A DNA stretch of 19,663 nt. It comes from Hyphomicrobiaceae bacterium. Lineage in GTDB: Bacteria; Pseudomonadota; Alphaproteobacteria; Rhizobiales; Hyphomicrobiaceae. The stretch covers positions 1 to 19,663 of the forward strand of contig JANYHP010000167.1 of NCBI GenBank assembly GCA_025359005.1, in the 5' to 3' direction. The notes under the pieces are model-generated. The model did no database searches. It worked only from the letters and a program-made list of their open reading frames with translations, and had not been told where the DNA came from. Positions 6,804 through 13,358 of this stretch are shown piece after piece (position 1 is the first letter of the stretch; every line of letters starts with the position of its first letter). A program made the position numbers and the translations under genes.

Positions 6804-7580
6804 CTATCCGCGGCCGTCGCCGATGTCCGGCGTCTGCCATGCTAGGTGCTGACCGCCGTCGAGCGCGATCATCTGGCCGGTCATTGCCGGGGCGTCAAGG
6901 ATGAAGCGGATTGCCGCCAGAATCTCGGCTGGGTTCGTCCCGCAGCCAAGAAGTGTCGCCGCGCACTGCGCCGCAAAGTCCGCTTCCGACTGATGCACGC
7001 TGCGCAGCATCGGCCCCGGTCCGATGGCATTGACGCGGATGTGCGGAGCGAGCGCCTGCGCCAGCGTTTGCGTCATCGCCCACAGGCCAGCTTTCGCACC
7101 CGAATATGACAGGAAGTGGGGCGTCGGCTTCCAGACGCGCTGGTCGATGATGTTGACGATGGTGCCGTGCGCGCCGGCCGGCAGGTGCCGCGCCACGGCC
7201 TGCGCCAGAAACACCGGCGCTTTCATATTGACGGCGAAATGCTGGTCCCATTGCGCGCTCGTCAGCGTCGCGATGTCGTCGTAGACGAACAGCGACGCAT
7301 TGTTGATGAGGCACGTCGGCGATCCAAGACTCGCGGCAACGGCCGGAATCAAGGCCTCGACGGCGACCTGCTCGGTGAGGTCGGCTGCAAAGATTTCAGT
7401 ACGGCCCCCTCGATTGACGATCTCGGCGGCCAGCGACGTGGCGTCTTTGTCGACGGCATGAACGTGGAGCGCAACGACCCACCCGCGCGCGGCGAAATCG
7501 AGCGCAATGGCCCGTCCAAGGCGGCGCGCGGCGCCGGTCACCAGAACGACCTGGGGCGGAGACGCAGCGTCCCGCGTCAT
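6804..7580 (-). CDS. folM: Short-chain dehydrogenase/reductase, FolM/pteridine-reductase (PTR1)-like
   Basis: A 258-aa SDR with cofactor loop TGAARRLG (15-22), whose RRLG replaces the usual GxG as in PTR1 and FolM. It also has NNAS (93-96) and the active-site pair Y159/K163 (SYSGAK). The position 13 residues before the Tyr, normally Ser, is Asp146 (NIIDQRVW); an Asp here is typical of pteridine reductases such as Leishmania PTR1 and E. coli FolM. The predicted reaction is NADPH-dependent reduction of dihydropterins (dihydromonapterin or dihydrofolate) in the cytoplasm. The gene ends 63 bp before folB, which strengthens the pterin assignment. Its ATG (7578-7580) overlaps the stop of the AIM24 gene as ATGA, so translation is probably coupled. 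An SDR of other specificity is possible but less likely. Confidence 0.85.
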   Translation of the reverse strand: MTRDAASPPQVVLVTGAARRLGRAIALDFAARGWVVALHVHAVDKDATSLAAEIVNRGGRTEIFAADLTEQVAVEALIPAVAASLGSPTCLINNASLFVYDDIATLTSAQWDQHFAVNMKAPVFLAQAVARHLPAGAHGTIVNIIDQRVWKPTPHFLSYSGAKAGLWAMTQTLAQALAPHIRVNAIGPGPMLRSVHQSEADFAAQCAATLLGCGTNPAEILAAIRFILDAPAMTGQMIALDGGQHLAWQTPDIGDGRG

Positions 7581-8452
7581 TCGCTGTCGCCGCCGCTGCT
7601 ATCGCCACCGCCGCCACTGCCGCCACCGAAGCCCCAGGAGAAGCCGCTGCCGCCCGTGGCGCTGCTGACCGCCGCTGTGGCCATCATGCGCGATGCGAAG
7701 CGTGAGAACGGCAGGCTTTGCAGCCAGACTTTGCCGGGGCCCTTCAGGCGGGCAAAGAAGAAGCCCTCGCCGCCGAACACCATCGACTTGATGGAGCCTG
7801 CGCGCACGATGTCGAAGCCGACGCTCGGCTCCATGGCGGCGACCGAGCCGGTGTCACAATCGAGTTCCTCGCCGTCTGCCAGCATGCGCTCGACGACGGT
7901 GCCGCCGCCGTGGATGAACACCCAGCCGTCGCCCTCCAGCTTCTGCATGACGAAGCCCTGTCCGCCGAAGATGCCGACGCCGATTTTCTGCTGGAAATGC
8001 ACACCGATCGACACACCCTTGGCCGCGCACAGAAATGCATCTTTCTGCGCGATCAACGTGCCGCCCATCGAGGACAGCTTGAACGGCATGATGGTGCCCG
8101 GATAGGGCGCGGCAAATGCTACGCGGGCTTTGCCCTGGCCTTCGTGGGTGTAGACGGTGATGAAAAGGGAACTGCCGGTGATCAGCCGTTTGCCGGCCGC
8201 AGCCAGGCGGCCGAAGATGCCGGCGTCGGGTTTCGATGCATCGCCGAACACCGTGTCCATGCGGATGCACGCCGGCTTGAACATCATCATGCCGGCTTCG
8301 GCGATGGCGCTCTCGCCGGGATCGAGTTCGATCTCCACGAACTGCATCTCGTGGCCCTTGATCTCATAGTCGATCTCATCGGCGATGCCGGATTTCATCG
8401 GTCCTGCGGAGGCGACGGATGGGCGGAGAATGGAGGGTACGGCGGAAGACAT
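7577..8452 (-). CDS. AIM24 / TIGR00266 family protein
   Basis: The 291-aa protein shows the family's repeated beta-rich blocks: FVEIELDPGESAIAEAGMMM (38-57), FGGQGFVMQKLEGDG (162-176), MVFGGEGFFFARLKGPG (224-240) and KVWLQSLPFSRF (241-252). Relatives include yeast mitochondrial Aim24 and many bacterial TIGR00266 proteins of unclear biochemical function. Residues 267-291 form a low-complexity Gly/Ser tail. No signal peptide or membrane span is apparent, so a cytoplasmic location is likely. The start is ATG 8452, preceded by GAGG about 8 nt upstream; the frame continues to 8497 without family support. The stop overlaps the pteridine reductase start (ATGA), suggesting a coupled transcript, although a functional link between AIM24 and pterin enzymes is not known to me. 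Confidence 0.87.
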   Translation of the reverse strand: MSSAVPSILRPSVASAGPMKSGIADEIDYEIKGHEMQFVEIELDPGESAIAEAGMMMFKPACIRMDTVFGDASKPDAGIFGRLAAAGKRLITGSSLFITVYTHEGQGKARVAFAAPYPGTIMPFKLSSMGGTLIAQKDAFLCAAKGVSIGVHFQQKIGVGIFGGQGFVMQKLEGDGWVFIHGGGTVVERMLADGEELDCDTGSVAAMEPSVGFDIVRAGSIKSMVFGGEGFFFARLKGPGKVWLQSLPFSRFASRMMATAAVSSATGGSGFSWGFGGGSGGGGDSSGGDSE

Positions 8453-8507
8453 GGCGGAGCCTCGGTTGGGGCGGGCGTGAGGGACAAGGCAAAGCAACTA
8501 TTCGATG

Positions 8508-8810
8508 TCAGAGAACGCCAAGTGCAGGCGCCAGGCGCCTGTCGTCGCGGATGTGCACAATCTCGACCTGATCGTATTGGACGCGATGATAAATCGTGTA
8601 GCTATAGCGTGCTACGCCGATGGACCTGATGCCGAGCTCGGGCCGTTCGCGGCCTGCAAAGGGGAAATCCTGCAAAATATCAAGCGTTGCGTTGATCGCC
8701 AAGCGCACACTGTCAGCCCCCTGCGGGCTTCGCTCGGACAAATAGTCTCTGATCGCGGCCAGATCATTCAAGGCGCGCGGAGTGATGACGATCCGACGTG
8801 GGGCGCTCAT
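8508..8810 (-). CDS. ParE/RelE-superfamily toxin
   Basis: A 100-aa protein with the ParE layout: an N-terminal strand (RIVITPRALNDLAAIRDYL, 6-24) leading into two helices, then the FPFAGRERPELG segment (49-60) and alternating strands IRSIGVARYSYTIYHRV and VEIVHIRDDRR (82-92). ParE toxins poison DNA gyrase, while RelE relatives cut mRNA on the ribosome. The FAGRERPELG turn and IVHIRDDRR end favour ParE, but the target is not provable here. Its ATG (8808-8810) overlaps the stop of the upstream small gene as ATGA, the classic antitoxin-then-toxin order. Length is normal (about 95-105), and the frame is intact. Confidence 0.87.
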   Translation of the reverse strand: MSAPRRIVITPRALNDLAAIRDYLSERSPQGADSVRLAINATLDILQDFPFAGRERPELGIRSIGVARYSYTIYHRVQYDQVEIVHIRDDRRLAPALGVL

Positions 8811-9031
8811 TTCCAGGCATGACCGAGGAGCGCGGACACTTTGCTGGCCTCAACAAATTCGCCACGGTCGGCCTGTGCTAGGCCTTCAGCAATTGCGGCT
8901 CGCGTTGTATCGTCCTCCGGCGGGGGCTGTCGCGTCCAAGCATCGGCTAGCTCGGCAAGCGCTTGCGCCTGCGCGGCAGTCAAGGCCGGCAGAGTTGCTT
9001 CAATTTTGGTTATGGCTTCGCGTTTGGTCAT
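8807..9031 (-). CDS. Antitoxin partner of the ParE-type toxin
   Basis: The 74-aa product (from ATG 9031) is mostly helical and acidic in its second half, ending in AIAEGLAQADRGEFVEASKVSALL, a toxin-wrapping tail common in ParD-like antitoxins. The N-terminal half (MTKREAITKIEATLPALTAAQAQALAELADAW) is not an obvious ribbon-helix-helix, so the DNA-binding mode is unclear. It precedes and overlaps the toxin gene by 4 bp. A TTG at 9037 in the same frame is an alternative start. No Shine-Dalgarno is seen, and a promoter-like -10 sits so close upstream that the message may be nearly leaderless. Confidence 0.8.
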   Translation of the reverse strand: MTKREAITKIEATLPALTAAQAQALAELADAWTRQPPPEDDTTRAAIAEGLAQADRGEFVEASKVSALLGHAWK

Positions 9032-9042
9032 GGGCAAGGAAT

Positions 9043-9064
9043 AGCATAATTGTCGGCGTCCGAC
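9043..9064 (-). promoter_or_regulatory. Putative promoter -10 and autoregulatory operator of the toxin-antitoxin operon
   Basis: On the - strand, TATGCT (9048-9043) resembles a -10 hexamer 11 nt before the antitoxin ATG. Directly upstream is a perfect palindrome, GTCGG-CGT-CCGAC (9052-9064), which would sit between the -10 and -35 positions. Antitoxins commonly bind such sites to repress their own operon. No good -35 match was found, so the promoter is tentative; the palindrome is exact. Confidence 0.45.
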
Positions 9065-9082
9065 TACGCCACCTGGCCCCGT

Positions 9083-9118
9083 GGGCGAACTCTTGGGCGA
9101 ACTCTTGGGCGAACTCTT
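9083..9118. repeat. Three perfect tandem copies of a 12-bp unit
   Basis: GGGCGAACTCTT is repeated exactly at 9083-9094, 9095-9106 and 9107-9118, followed by GGG of a decayed fourth copy. It lies in the 188-bp gap between the toxin-antitoxin operon and the reductase gene, about 50 bp upstream of the antitoxin start. The gap shows no convincing gene. On the - strand the array reads AQEF repeats in a 60-aa frame, which I regard as chance. Confidence 0.85.
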
Positions 9119-9219
9119 GGGTGGACGAAAATGGGGCCCGCCACCCGTTCTTTACTACAACCAAATCATAACGACATGGCATCGGACTTGGTGGCTGGGG
9201 ACTTGGAGGCTGGCTCCCA

Positions 9220-10350
9220 TCACACCAACCGCCCCAACGCCTCTCGCGTGAACGGTACGGCGTCGGTGAGGCGGTGGGTGCGGAGCTTTTCGACCCAATC
9301 CGGATCGGCGATCAATGCGCGTCCCACCGCCGCGAGGTCGATTTCGCCGCGCTCCATCATGCCGGCGAGTTGGGCGATGTGGCTGGTCTCGTTGCGCGCC
9401 TCTTTCTTCGCAAAAGTGTCGATGAAATCGGTGTCGAGGCCGATGGAGCCGACGGTGATGACGGGCTTGCCGGAGATCTTCTTCGTCCAGCCCGCGAGGT
9501 TCATGGCGCTGCCACCGTCATGGTCTGGGAATTCCGGCTGCCAGAAGCGGCGGTTGGAGCAGTGGAAGACGTCGACGCCGGCATCGACCAGGGGCGCGAG
9601 GAAAGTGGCCAGTTCGCTTGGATTTGTGGCGAGACGGGCGGCATAGTCCTGCTGTTTCCACTGCGAGAAGCGCAGCACAATGGGGAAGTCGGGCGCGGTG
9701 GCGGCCCGGCAAGCCTTGACGATCTCGGCGGCGAACGTGGTGCGGCCGGCTAGTCCGCCGCCGTAGCGATCGGTGCGCACATTTGTGCCGGCCCAGAAGA
9801 ACTGATCGATCAGATATCCGTGCGCGCCGTGGATCTCGATGCCGTCGAAGCCGAGGCGATGGGCGTGGCCGGCGCTCTCCGCAAATGCTGCAATCAAGGT
9901 GTCGATCTCGGCAAGCGTCGCGGGCTCGCCCACCACTTTGCCCGGCTTGAAAAGGCCCGACGGCGAGACGGGCGGCGCCTCAGGGTTGGGGCCGTCGCCG
10001 CGGCGGCGCATGGAGCCGACATGCCAGAGCTGCGGCATGATGTGCCCGCCGGCGGCATGCACGGCATCGACAACGTGGCCCCAGCCGGCGAGTGCCGCCT
10101 CGCCATAAAACGACGGCACTTTCGGATCGTTGCCGGCGGCCGGATGGGCGACGAGCGTGCCCTCGGTGAGGATCAGGCCGACGCCACCTTTGACGCGGCG
10201 CGCGTAGTATGCGGCGACGTCGGCACCCGGCACACCGCCGGGCGAGAACGATCGCGTCATCGGCGCCATGACGAGGCGGTTCGGCAGGACCAGAGAACCG
10301 AGCGCAAAGGATTTGAACAGCGGATCAGTCGCGGCAGTGGTGGTGGTCAT
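9220..10350 (-). CDS. Old Yellow Enzyme family NADH:flavin oxidoreductase
   Basis: A 376-aa FMN-dependent TIM-barrel ene-reductase, which reduces activated C=C bonds (enones, maleimides, nitro compounds). Visible are LPNRLVMAPMTRSF (22-35), with Thr32 at the flavin-tuning position of classical OYEs; QLWHVG (107-112); the substrate-binding His pair H174/H177 in GIEIHGAHGYLIDQFF (170-185); NVRTDRYGG (190-198); and the FMN-phosphate segment AVGRALIADPDWVEK (341-355). The start is ATG 10350, where the family N-terminus begins; an in-frame extension to 10443 runs through the extragenic inverted repeat and is rejected. The gene stands between the TAXI gene and the toxin-antitoxin operon with a 188-bp gap downstream, so it may be its own unit. 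The physiological substrate is unknown. Confidence 0.92.
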   Translation of the reverse strand: MTTTTAATDPLFKSFALGSLVLPNRLVMAPMTRSFSPGGVPGADVAAYYARRVKGGVGLILTEGTLVAHPAAGNDPKVPSFYGEAALAGWGHVVDAVHAAGGHIMPQLWHVGSMRRRGDGPNPEAPPVSPSGLFKPGKVVGEPATLAEIDTLIAAFAESAGHAHRLGFDGIEIHGAHGYLIDQFFWAGTNVRTDRYGGGLAGRTTFAAEIVKACRAATAPDFPIVLRFSQWKQQDYAARLATNPSELATFLAPLVDAGVDVFHCSNRRFWQPEFPDHDGGSAMNLAGWTKKISGKPVITVGSIGLDTDFIDTFAKKEARNETSHIAQLAGMMERGEIDLAAVGRALIADPDWVEKLRTHRLTDAVPFTREALGRLV

Positions 10351-10372
10351 GGAGGTCTCACAGGACAAAATT

Positions 10373-10441
10373 GGGGACAGCCACCAAGGTCCAGATGGCT
10401 GAGGGTTCGATTGTGGGGCCAACCGAGTTGGTGGCTGCCCC
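10373..10441. repeat. Inverted repeat between the TAXI and OYE genes (possible terminator or attenuator)
   Basis: GGGGACAGCCACCAA (10373-10387) pairs with TTGGTGGCTGCCCC (10428-10441) apart from one bulged A, a 14-bp stem with a 40-nt loop. It starts 10 nt past the TAXI stop on the - strand and ends 22 nt before the OYE start. It could terminate TAXI transcription or act in the OYE leader. There is no clear U-tract. The word TTGGTGGCTG recurs at 9188-9197, just past the other end of the OYE gene, hinting at a dispersed element. Confidence 0.6.
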
Positions 10442-10451
10442 ACTTAGGGCG

Positions 10452-11876
10452 TCATTCCGCGGCGCGGCCAAGCGGCGTGGTGCTTTGGATCAGCCGCTGG
10501 CGGACGAGGTTGACGTGGCCGCGAAGGTCGTAGAGCTGGTCCGAGTACGCGAGCGGCACGCGGATGCGGCGGATTGCGGTGTCGATGCGCTCGAGGTCGT
10601 GCAGCTTCTCGGCGACGTGAGCGTCGCCGCCGCCAGGGTGGATCGTTGCTTCCATGGCCTTGAGCTGGCGATACCAGTGCAGCAGGCGCCGGCGGATCGA
10701 CCAGTTGTACGCCATTGGCAGGATGCGGGTGAGCGGCAGCAGGATGGACAGCAAGGGGATCAGCAGCAGGATCGTTCGTGAGCCATTGACGTGGACGAAG
10801 GCCGGCACCCAGAACTTCATCCCCATTGACTTGGCCATGGGGGCAAACGTGCGCAGCAGGAAGGGCATCTCACCGCTCTGATAGAGCGCCTTGATGTCCG
10901 GGCTGATTTCGTATTCCGGGTCTTGGATGCTTGGATATTTACCCGGTTCGTAGAACAGCACCGGATCGCCCTCGCGATCGAAGGAGCGCTTTGGGTTGCG
11001 CTGGATGGCGCGCGCCAGCAGCAGCGCCAGTGCCGGATGCAGGTCGGCCCGCACAACGAGGGCCGTGGAGGTGGCCAGCAGCGTGATGTCGGCTGACGGC
11101 AGGTCGGGCGCAAACTCGACGACACCTTGATGCAGCACGACCTTGCTCAGCGACGGAAAGCGGTTGGCATATGCCTCCGCATCGGCCGCAAAGCTCATCA
11201 GCAGGATGTTGGGCACCCGCAGCAATTTCTGCACTTTCGGCGATTCGGCGACCGCAATGGTGATCGCTACATCGACCTTGTCCGACATCAGTGCTGCGGC
11301 GTCCTCGGTCAATTCCTCATAGACGAGCGTTGAATTCGACGCATCGATACCGTTGGCTTTCAACAGCTGGACGGCAACCAGACGCGTGCCGCTCTGCGCC
11401 GAGCCGACCATAATGCGCTTACCCTTGAATTCCGATAAGCTGCGGACCTGTCGCGCACCGCGATAGAAGACCCAGATCGGCTCGATGAACAGTCGGCCGA
11501 CGGAGCGCAGGCCGTTGGCTTCCCGCTCATGCTCTTTGCGGTCCTCGAGGGAGGCGTAGCGGCCTTGCAGGCTGGACAGCATGCCGCCCTTGATGATGCC
11601 GCCCTGTGCCTCGCTGTCGGTGGCTGCCAGCAGCGCCTTCAGCGTGCCTGCCCCTTCGACCTTTTGCTTCAACTCGAGCGTGACGCCGCTGCGCGCCAGA
11701 TCCGCCACCAGCGTCTCGGCGAACTCATGGTAGGCGCCCCCGGCTCCACCGGTAGCCAGCACGATCCGCCCTTCGGGTCCCGGCTTCAGGATCGCGATCG
11801 CGAGCCAGAGGATTGCAATGATGCCGGCGAAGACGGCGGCAGTAGCTGCGAGGAATTGGCGCACGCGACGTCTCAT
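10452..11876 (-). CDS. Membrane-anchored TAXI-family TRAP solute-binding protein
   Basis: The 474-aa product has an N-terminal membrane segment (about 9-30), a TAXI-type binding domain starting RIVLATGGAGGAYHEFAETL (37-56) and including EFKGKRIMVGSAQSGTR (149-165) and the VDVAITIAVAES region (201-212). A second hydrophobic span follows (about 367-388, SRTILLLIPLLSILLPLTR), then a basic, helical tail of some 85 residues. The binding domain should face the periplasm, with the tail in the cytoplasm. TAXI proteins normally deliver organic acids or amino acids to a fused DctQM permease; no permease gene is visible in the window. From memory, two-span TAXI proteins with this RIRVPLAYSDQLYDLR-type tail occur in other proteobacteria. 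The start is ATG 11876 with AGGGA about 10 nt upstream. The ligand is unknown. Confidence 0.88.
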   Translation of the reverse strand: MRRRVRQFLAATAAVFAGIIAILWLAIAILKPGPEGRIVLATGGAGGAYHEFAETLVADLARSGVTLELKQKVEGAGTLKALLAATDSEAQGGIIKGGMLSSLQGRYASLEDRKEHEREANGLRSVGRLFIEPIWVFYRGARQVRSLSEFKGKRIMVGSAQSGTRLVAVQLLKANGIDASNSTLVYEELTEDAAALMSDKVDVAITIAVAESPKVQKLLRVPNILLMSFAADAEAYANRFPSLSKVVLHQGVVEFAPDLPSADITLLATSTALVVRADLHPALALLLARAIQRNPKRSFDREGDPVLFYEPGKYPSIQDPEYEISPDIKALYQSGEMPFLLRTFAPMAKSMGMKFWVPAFVHVNGSRTILLLIPLLSILLPLTRILPMAYNWSIRRRLLHWYRQLKAMEATIHPGGGDAHVAEKLHDLERIDTAIRRIRVPLAYSDQLYDLRGHVNLVRQRLIQSTTPLGRAAE

Positions 11877-12211
11877 GGCTGAAGTTTCCCTGAGCAGACA
11901 CTATATGATGCCGGTGGACGCTTTGCGGCAGAGAAATGGACTGCAGGTGCGAATGCATCCCGGGCGGTGATGCGGTCGTTGGTCATGACGTCCGACGACG
12001 GTTGCGATCTGTGCGGTATGCGCGCCGAAGTAGATTGGTCCGGACGTTCCGCTGCTTTGAACCAGATCCCGCCAGGTGTGCCTAGTACCCAGCGGGCGTG
12101 ACCTAAGCCCTTATCGTGCAGCGATCGCATGGTCCGATTGCTGTTGATCTCGGAGCCGCTTGGAATTGGACAAAATTAGCCGATTTGGGACGTTCGCCGC
12201 TCTGGGAAGAA

Positions 12212-12224
12212 CAACTCATAGTTG
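12212..12224. promoter_or_regulatory. Palindrome, candidate LysR-type operator
   Basis: CAACT-CAT-AGTTG is a perfect 5-bp dyad with a 3-bp spacer in the divergent gap, about 190 bp before the regulator start. LysR-type proteins bind dyads of this general size, usually near the divergent promoter. It does not carry a textbook T-N11-A core, so the assignment is speculative. Confidence 0.3.
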
Positions 12225-12265
12225 ACCATTAGTAGAACTTGTCGCTCCCTGAGGCGCTTGAATCA

Positions 12266-12294
12266 TTGGCACTTTCGATCGATATGAGTATGAG
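12266..12294 (+). promoter_or_regulatory. Candidate sigma-70-type promoter for the LysR gene
   Basis: TTGGCA (12266-12271) and TATGAG (12289-12294) are separated by exactly 17 bp, close to the vegetative consensus, about 110 bp before the LysR start. Alphaproteobacterial promoters vary, so a match of this quality could arise by chance. Confidence 0.3.
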
Positions 12295-12404
12295 AGACTG
12301 TCGCATCACGAAGGCGTCATCGTCGCTGCGACGATTCTGAATACAGATGAACAGGCTACGAATAGGCCTCGCGGCCACGTGCCGTGGCTTGCCTTGGAGA
12401 CTCC

Positions 12405-13352
12405 ATGGACATTCAAGACTTACAGATCTTTTCTCGTGTAGCGGCGCTCCAGAACCTGTCCGCCGTCGGCACGGAACTCGGTCTCACGCCCGGCACGATT
12501 TCCAAGCGCATCCAGGCGCTGGAGGAGGAATTGCAGGTGCGCCTGTTCGAACGGACAACCCGCTCGATCCGGATCACCGACGAAGGGCGCCGCTTTCTGG
12601 AGCATGTGCAGCGCGTGTTGTGTGAGCTTGAGCAGGCGCGCTCGCACATGGCGGCCAGCTCGGGCAAACCAGTCGGCAAGCTCAAAGTGTCGGCACCGCA
12701 GATTCTCGGGCATCGCTATGTCGCGCCCGCACTCGCGTCATTCTTGACGGAATTTTCCGATATCGAGGTTCAGCTCGATATTTCCGATCGCCATGTCAAT
12801 TTGCACGAGGAGGGCTACGACGTTGCCATCCGCTGCGGCACCCTCGACGACAGCACGCTGATCGCCAAGCGCCTCGTCAACGACAAGATCGTTGTCTGTG
12901 GTTCACCGGCATACCTCGAACGCGCCGGGACACCGTCCAGTCCAGAGGAGCTTAATGCACACAGTTGCCTCGCCCTCAGCGATACCTGGTCATGGGGCTT
13001 CGGCAGCGGCGCCGACGGCAATGCGGTGCGGATTTCGTCCCGGCTGCGTTCCGACAGCAGCGAGGTGCTGCGCGTGGCGGCCCTGGCAGATATGGGGTTG
13101 ATGCGCTCGACGGAACTGTTGGTGTGCGATGAGTTGGCGTCGGGCCGGCTCGTCCCAGTGCTGTCGCAGTTCATCGACAACAGCGCCACGGGCGTCTACG
13201 CGCTCTATGTCAGTGGGCGCCATGTTCTGCCGCGCCAACGCGTCTTTCTCGATCATATGTCCGACTGGTTTCGCAATCAGAAGCGCGCCTTCGATGCGTC
13301 GGTTGCCGCGTTGAGGCCTGACTTGGGGAAAGCCAGCCCGGCATCAGGCTGA
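12405..13352 (+). CDS. LysR-type transcriptional regulator
   Basis: The 315-aa product opens with a winged helix-turn-helix (residues 1-60): MDIQDLQIFSRVAALQNLSA, then the recognition helix in GLTPGTISKRIQALEEEL and the wing RLFERTTRSIRITDEG. The co-inducer domain follows from about 90, with GKLKVSAPQILGHRYVAPAL, GYDVAIRCG (138-146) and the family C-terminal segment VYALYVSGRHVLPRQRVFLDHM (264-285). This resembles the large CrgA/DmlR-like subgroup. The ATG at 12405 is chosen because GGAG (12396-12399) lies 5 nt upstream and the family N-terminus starts there. It is divergent from the TAXI gene, the usual arrangement for a LysR target, so that gene is the first candidate; the inducer is unknown. 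It ends 6 bp from the stop of the convergent pbpC gene. Confidence 0.93.
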   Translation: MDIQDLQIFSRVAALQNLSAVGTELGLTPGTISKRIQALEEELQVRLFERTTRSIRITDEGRRFLEHVQRVLCELEQARSHMAASSGKPVGKLKVSAPQILGHRYVAPALASFLTEFSDIEVQLDISDRHVNLHEEGYDVAIRCGTLDDSTLIAKRLVNDKIVVCGSPAYLERAGTPSSPEELNAHSCLALSDTWSWGFGSGADGNAVRISSRLRSDSSEVLRVAALADMGLMRSTELLVCDELASGRLVPVLSQFIDNSATGVYALYVSGRHVLPRQRVFLDHMSDWFRNQKRAFDASVAALRPDLGKASPASG

Positions 13353-13358
13353 TCGGGC

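Larger units (their letters stand above)
11877..12404. other. Divergent intergenic region between the TAXI and LysR genes
   Basis: This 528-bp gap separates divergently read genes and is less GC-rich on its right half. On the TAXI side, TATAGT on the - strand (11905-11900) is a possible -10, but no matching -35 was found. A frame at 11873-12130 (-) shows no family resemblance. The LysR side holds the palindrome at 12212-12224 and the promoter-like pair at 12266-12294. A small RNA or an unrecognised short gene cannot be excluded. Confidence 0.6.

Noticed and set aside
9083..9118. CRISPR-like array
   Set aside because: The copies are directly adjacent with no spacers, are only 12 bp and no cas gene is nearby.
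9000..9182. 60-aa - strand frame with AQEF repeats
   Set aside because: The repeated peptide is just the 12-bp array translated; it overlaps the antitoxin control region and has no ribosome binding site or family match.
10403..10412. tRNA T-arm-like word GGGTTCGATT
   Set aside because: The flanking bases do not form the 5-bp T stem, and no acceptor or anticodon stem can be built around it; it lies in the loop of the 10373-10441 palindrome.
11873..12130. 85-aa - strand frame upstream of the TAXI gene
   Set aside because: Composition looks random, no motif is present and it overlaps the TAXI start and its likely promoter.
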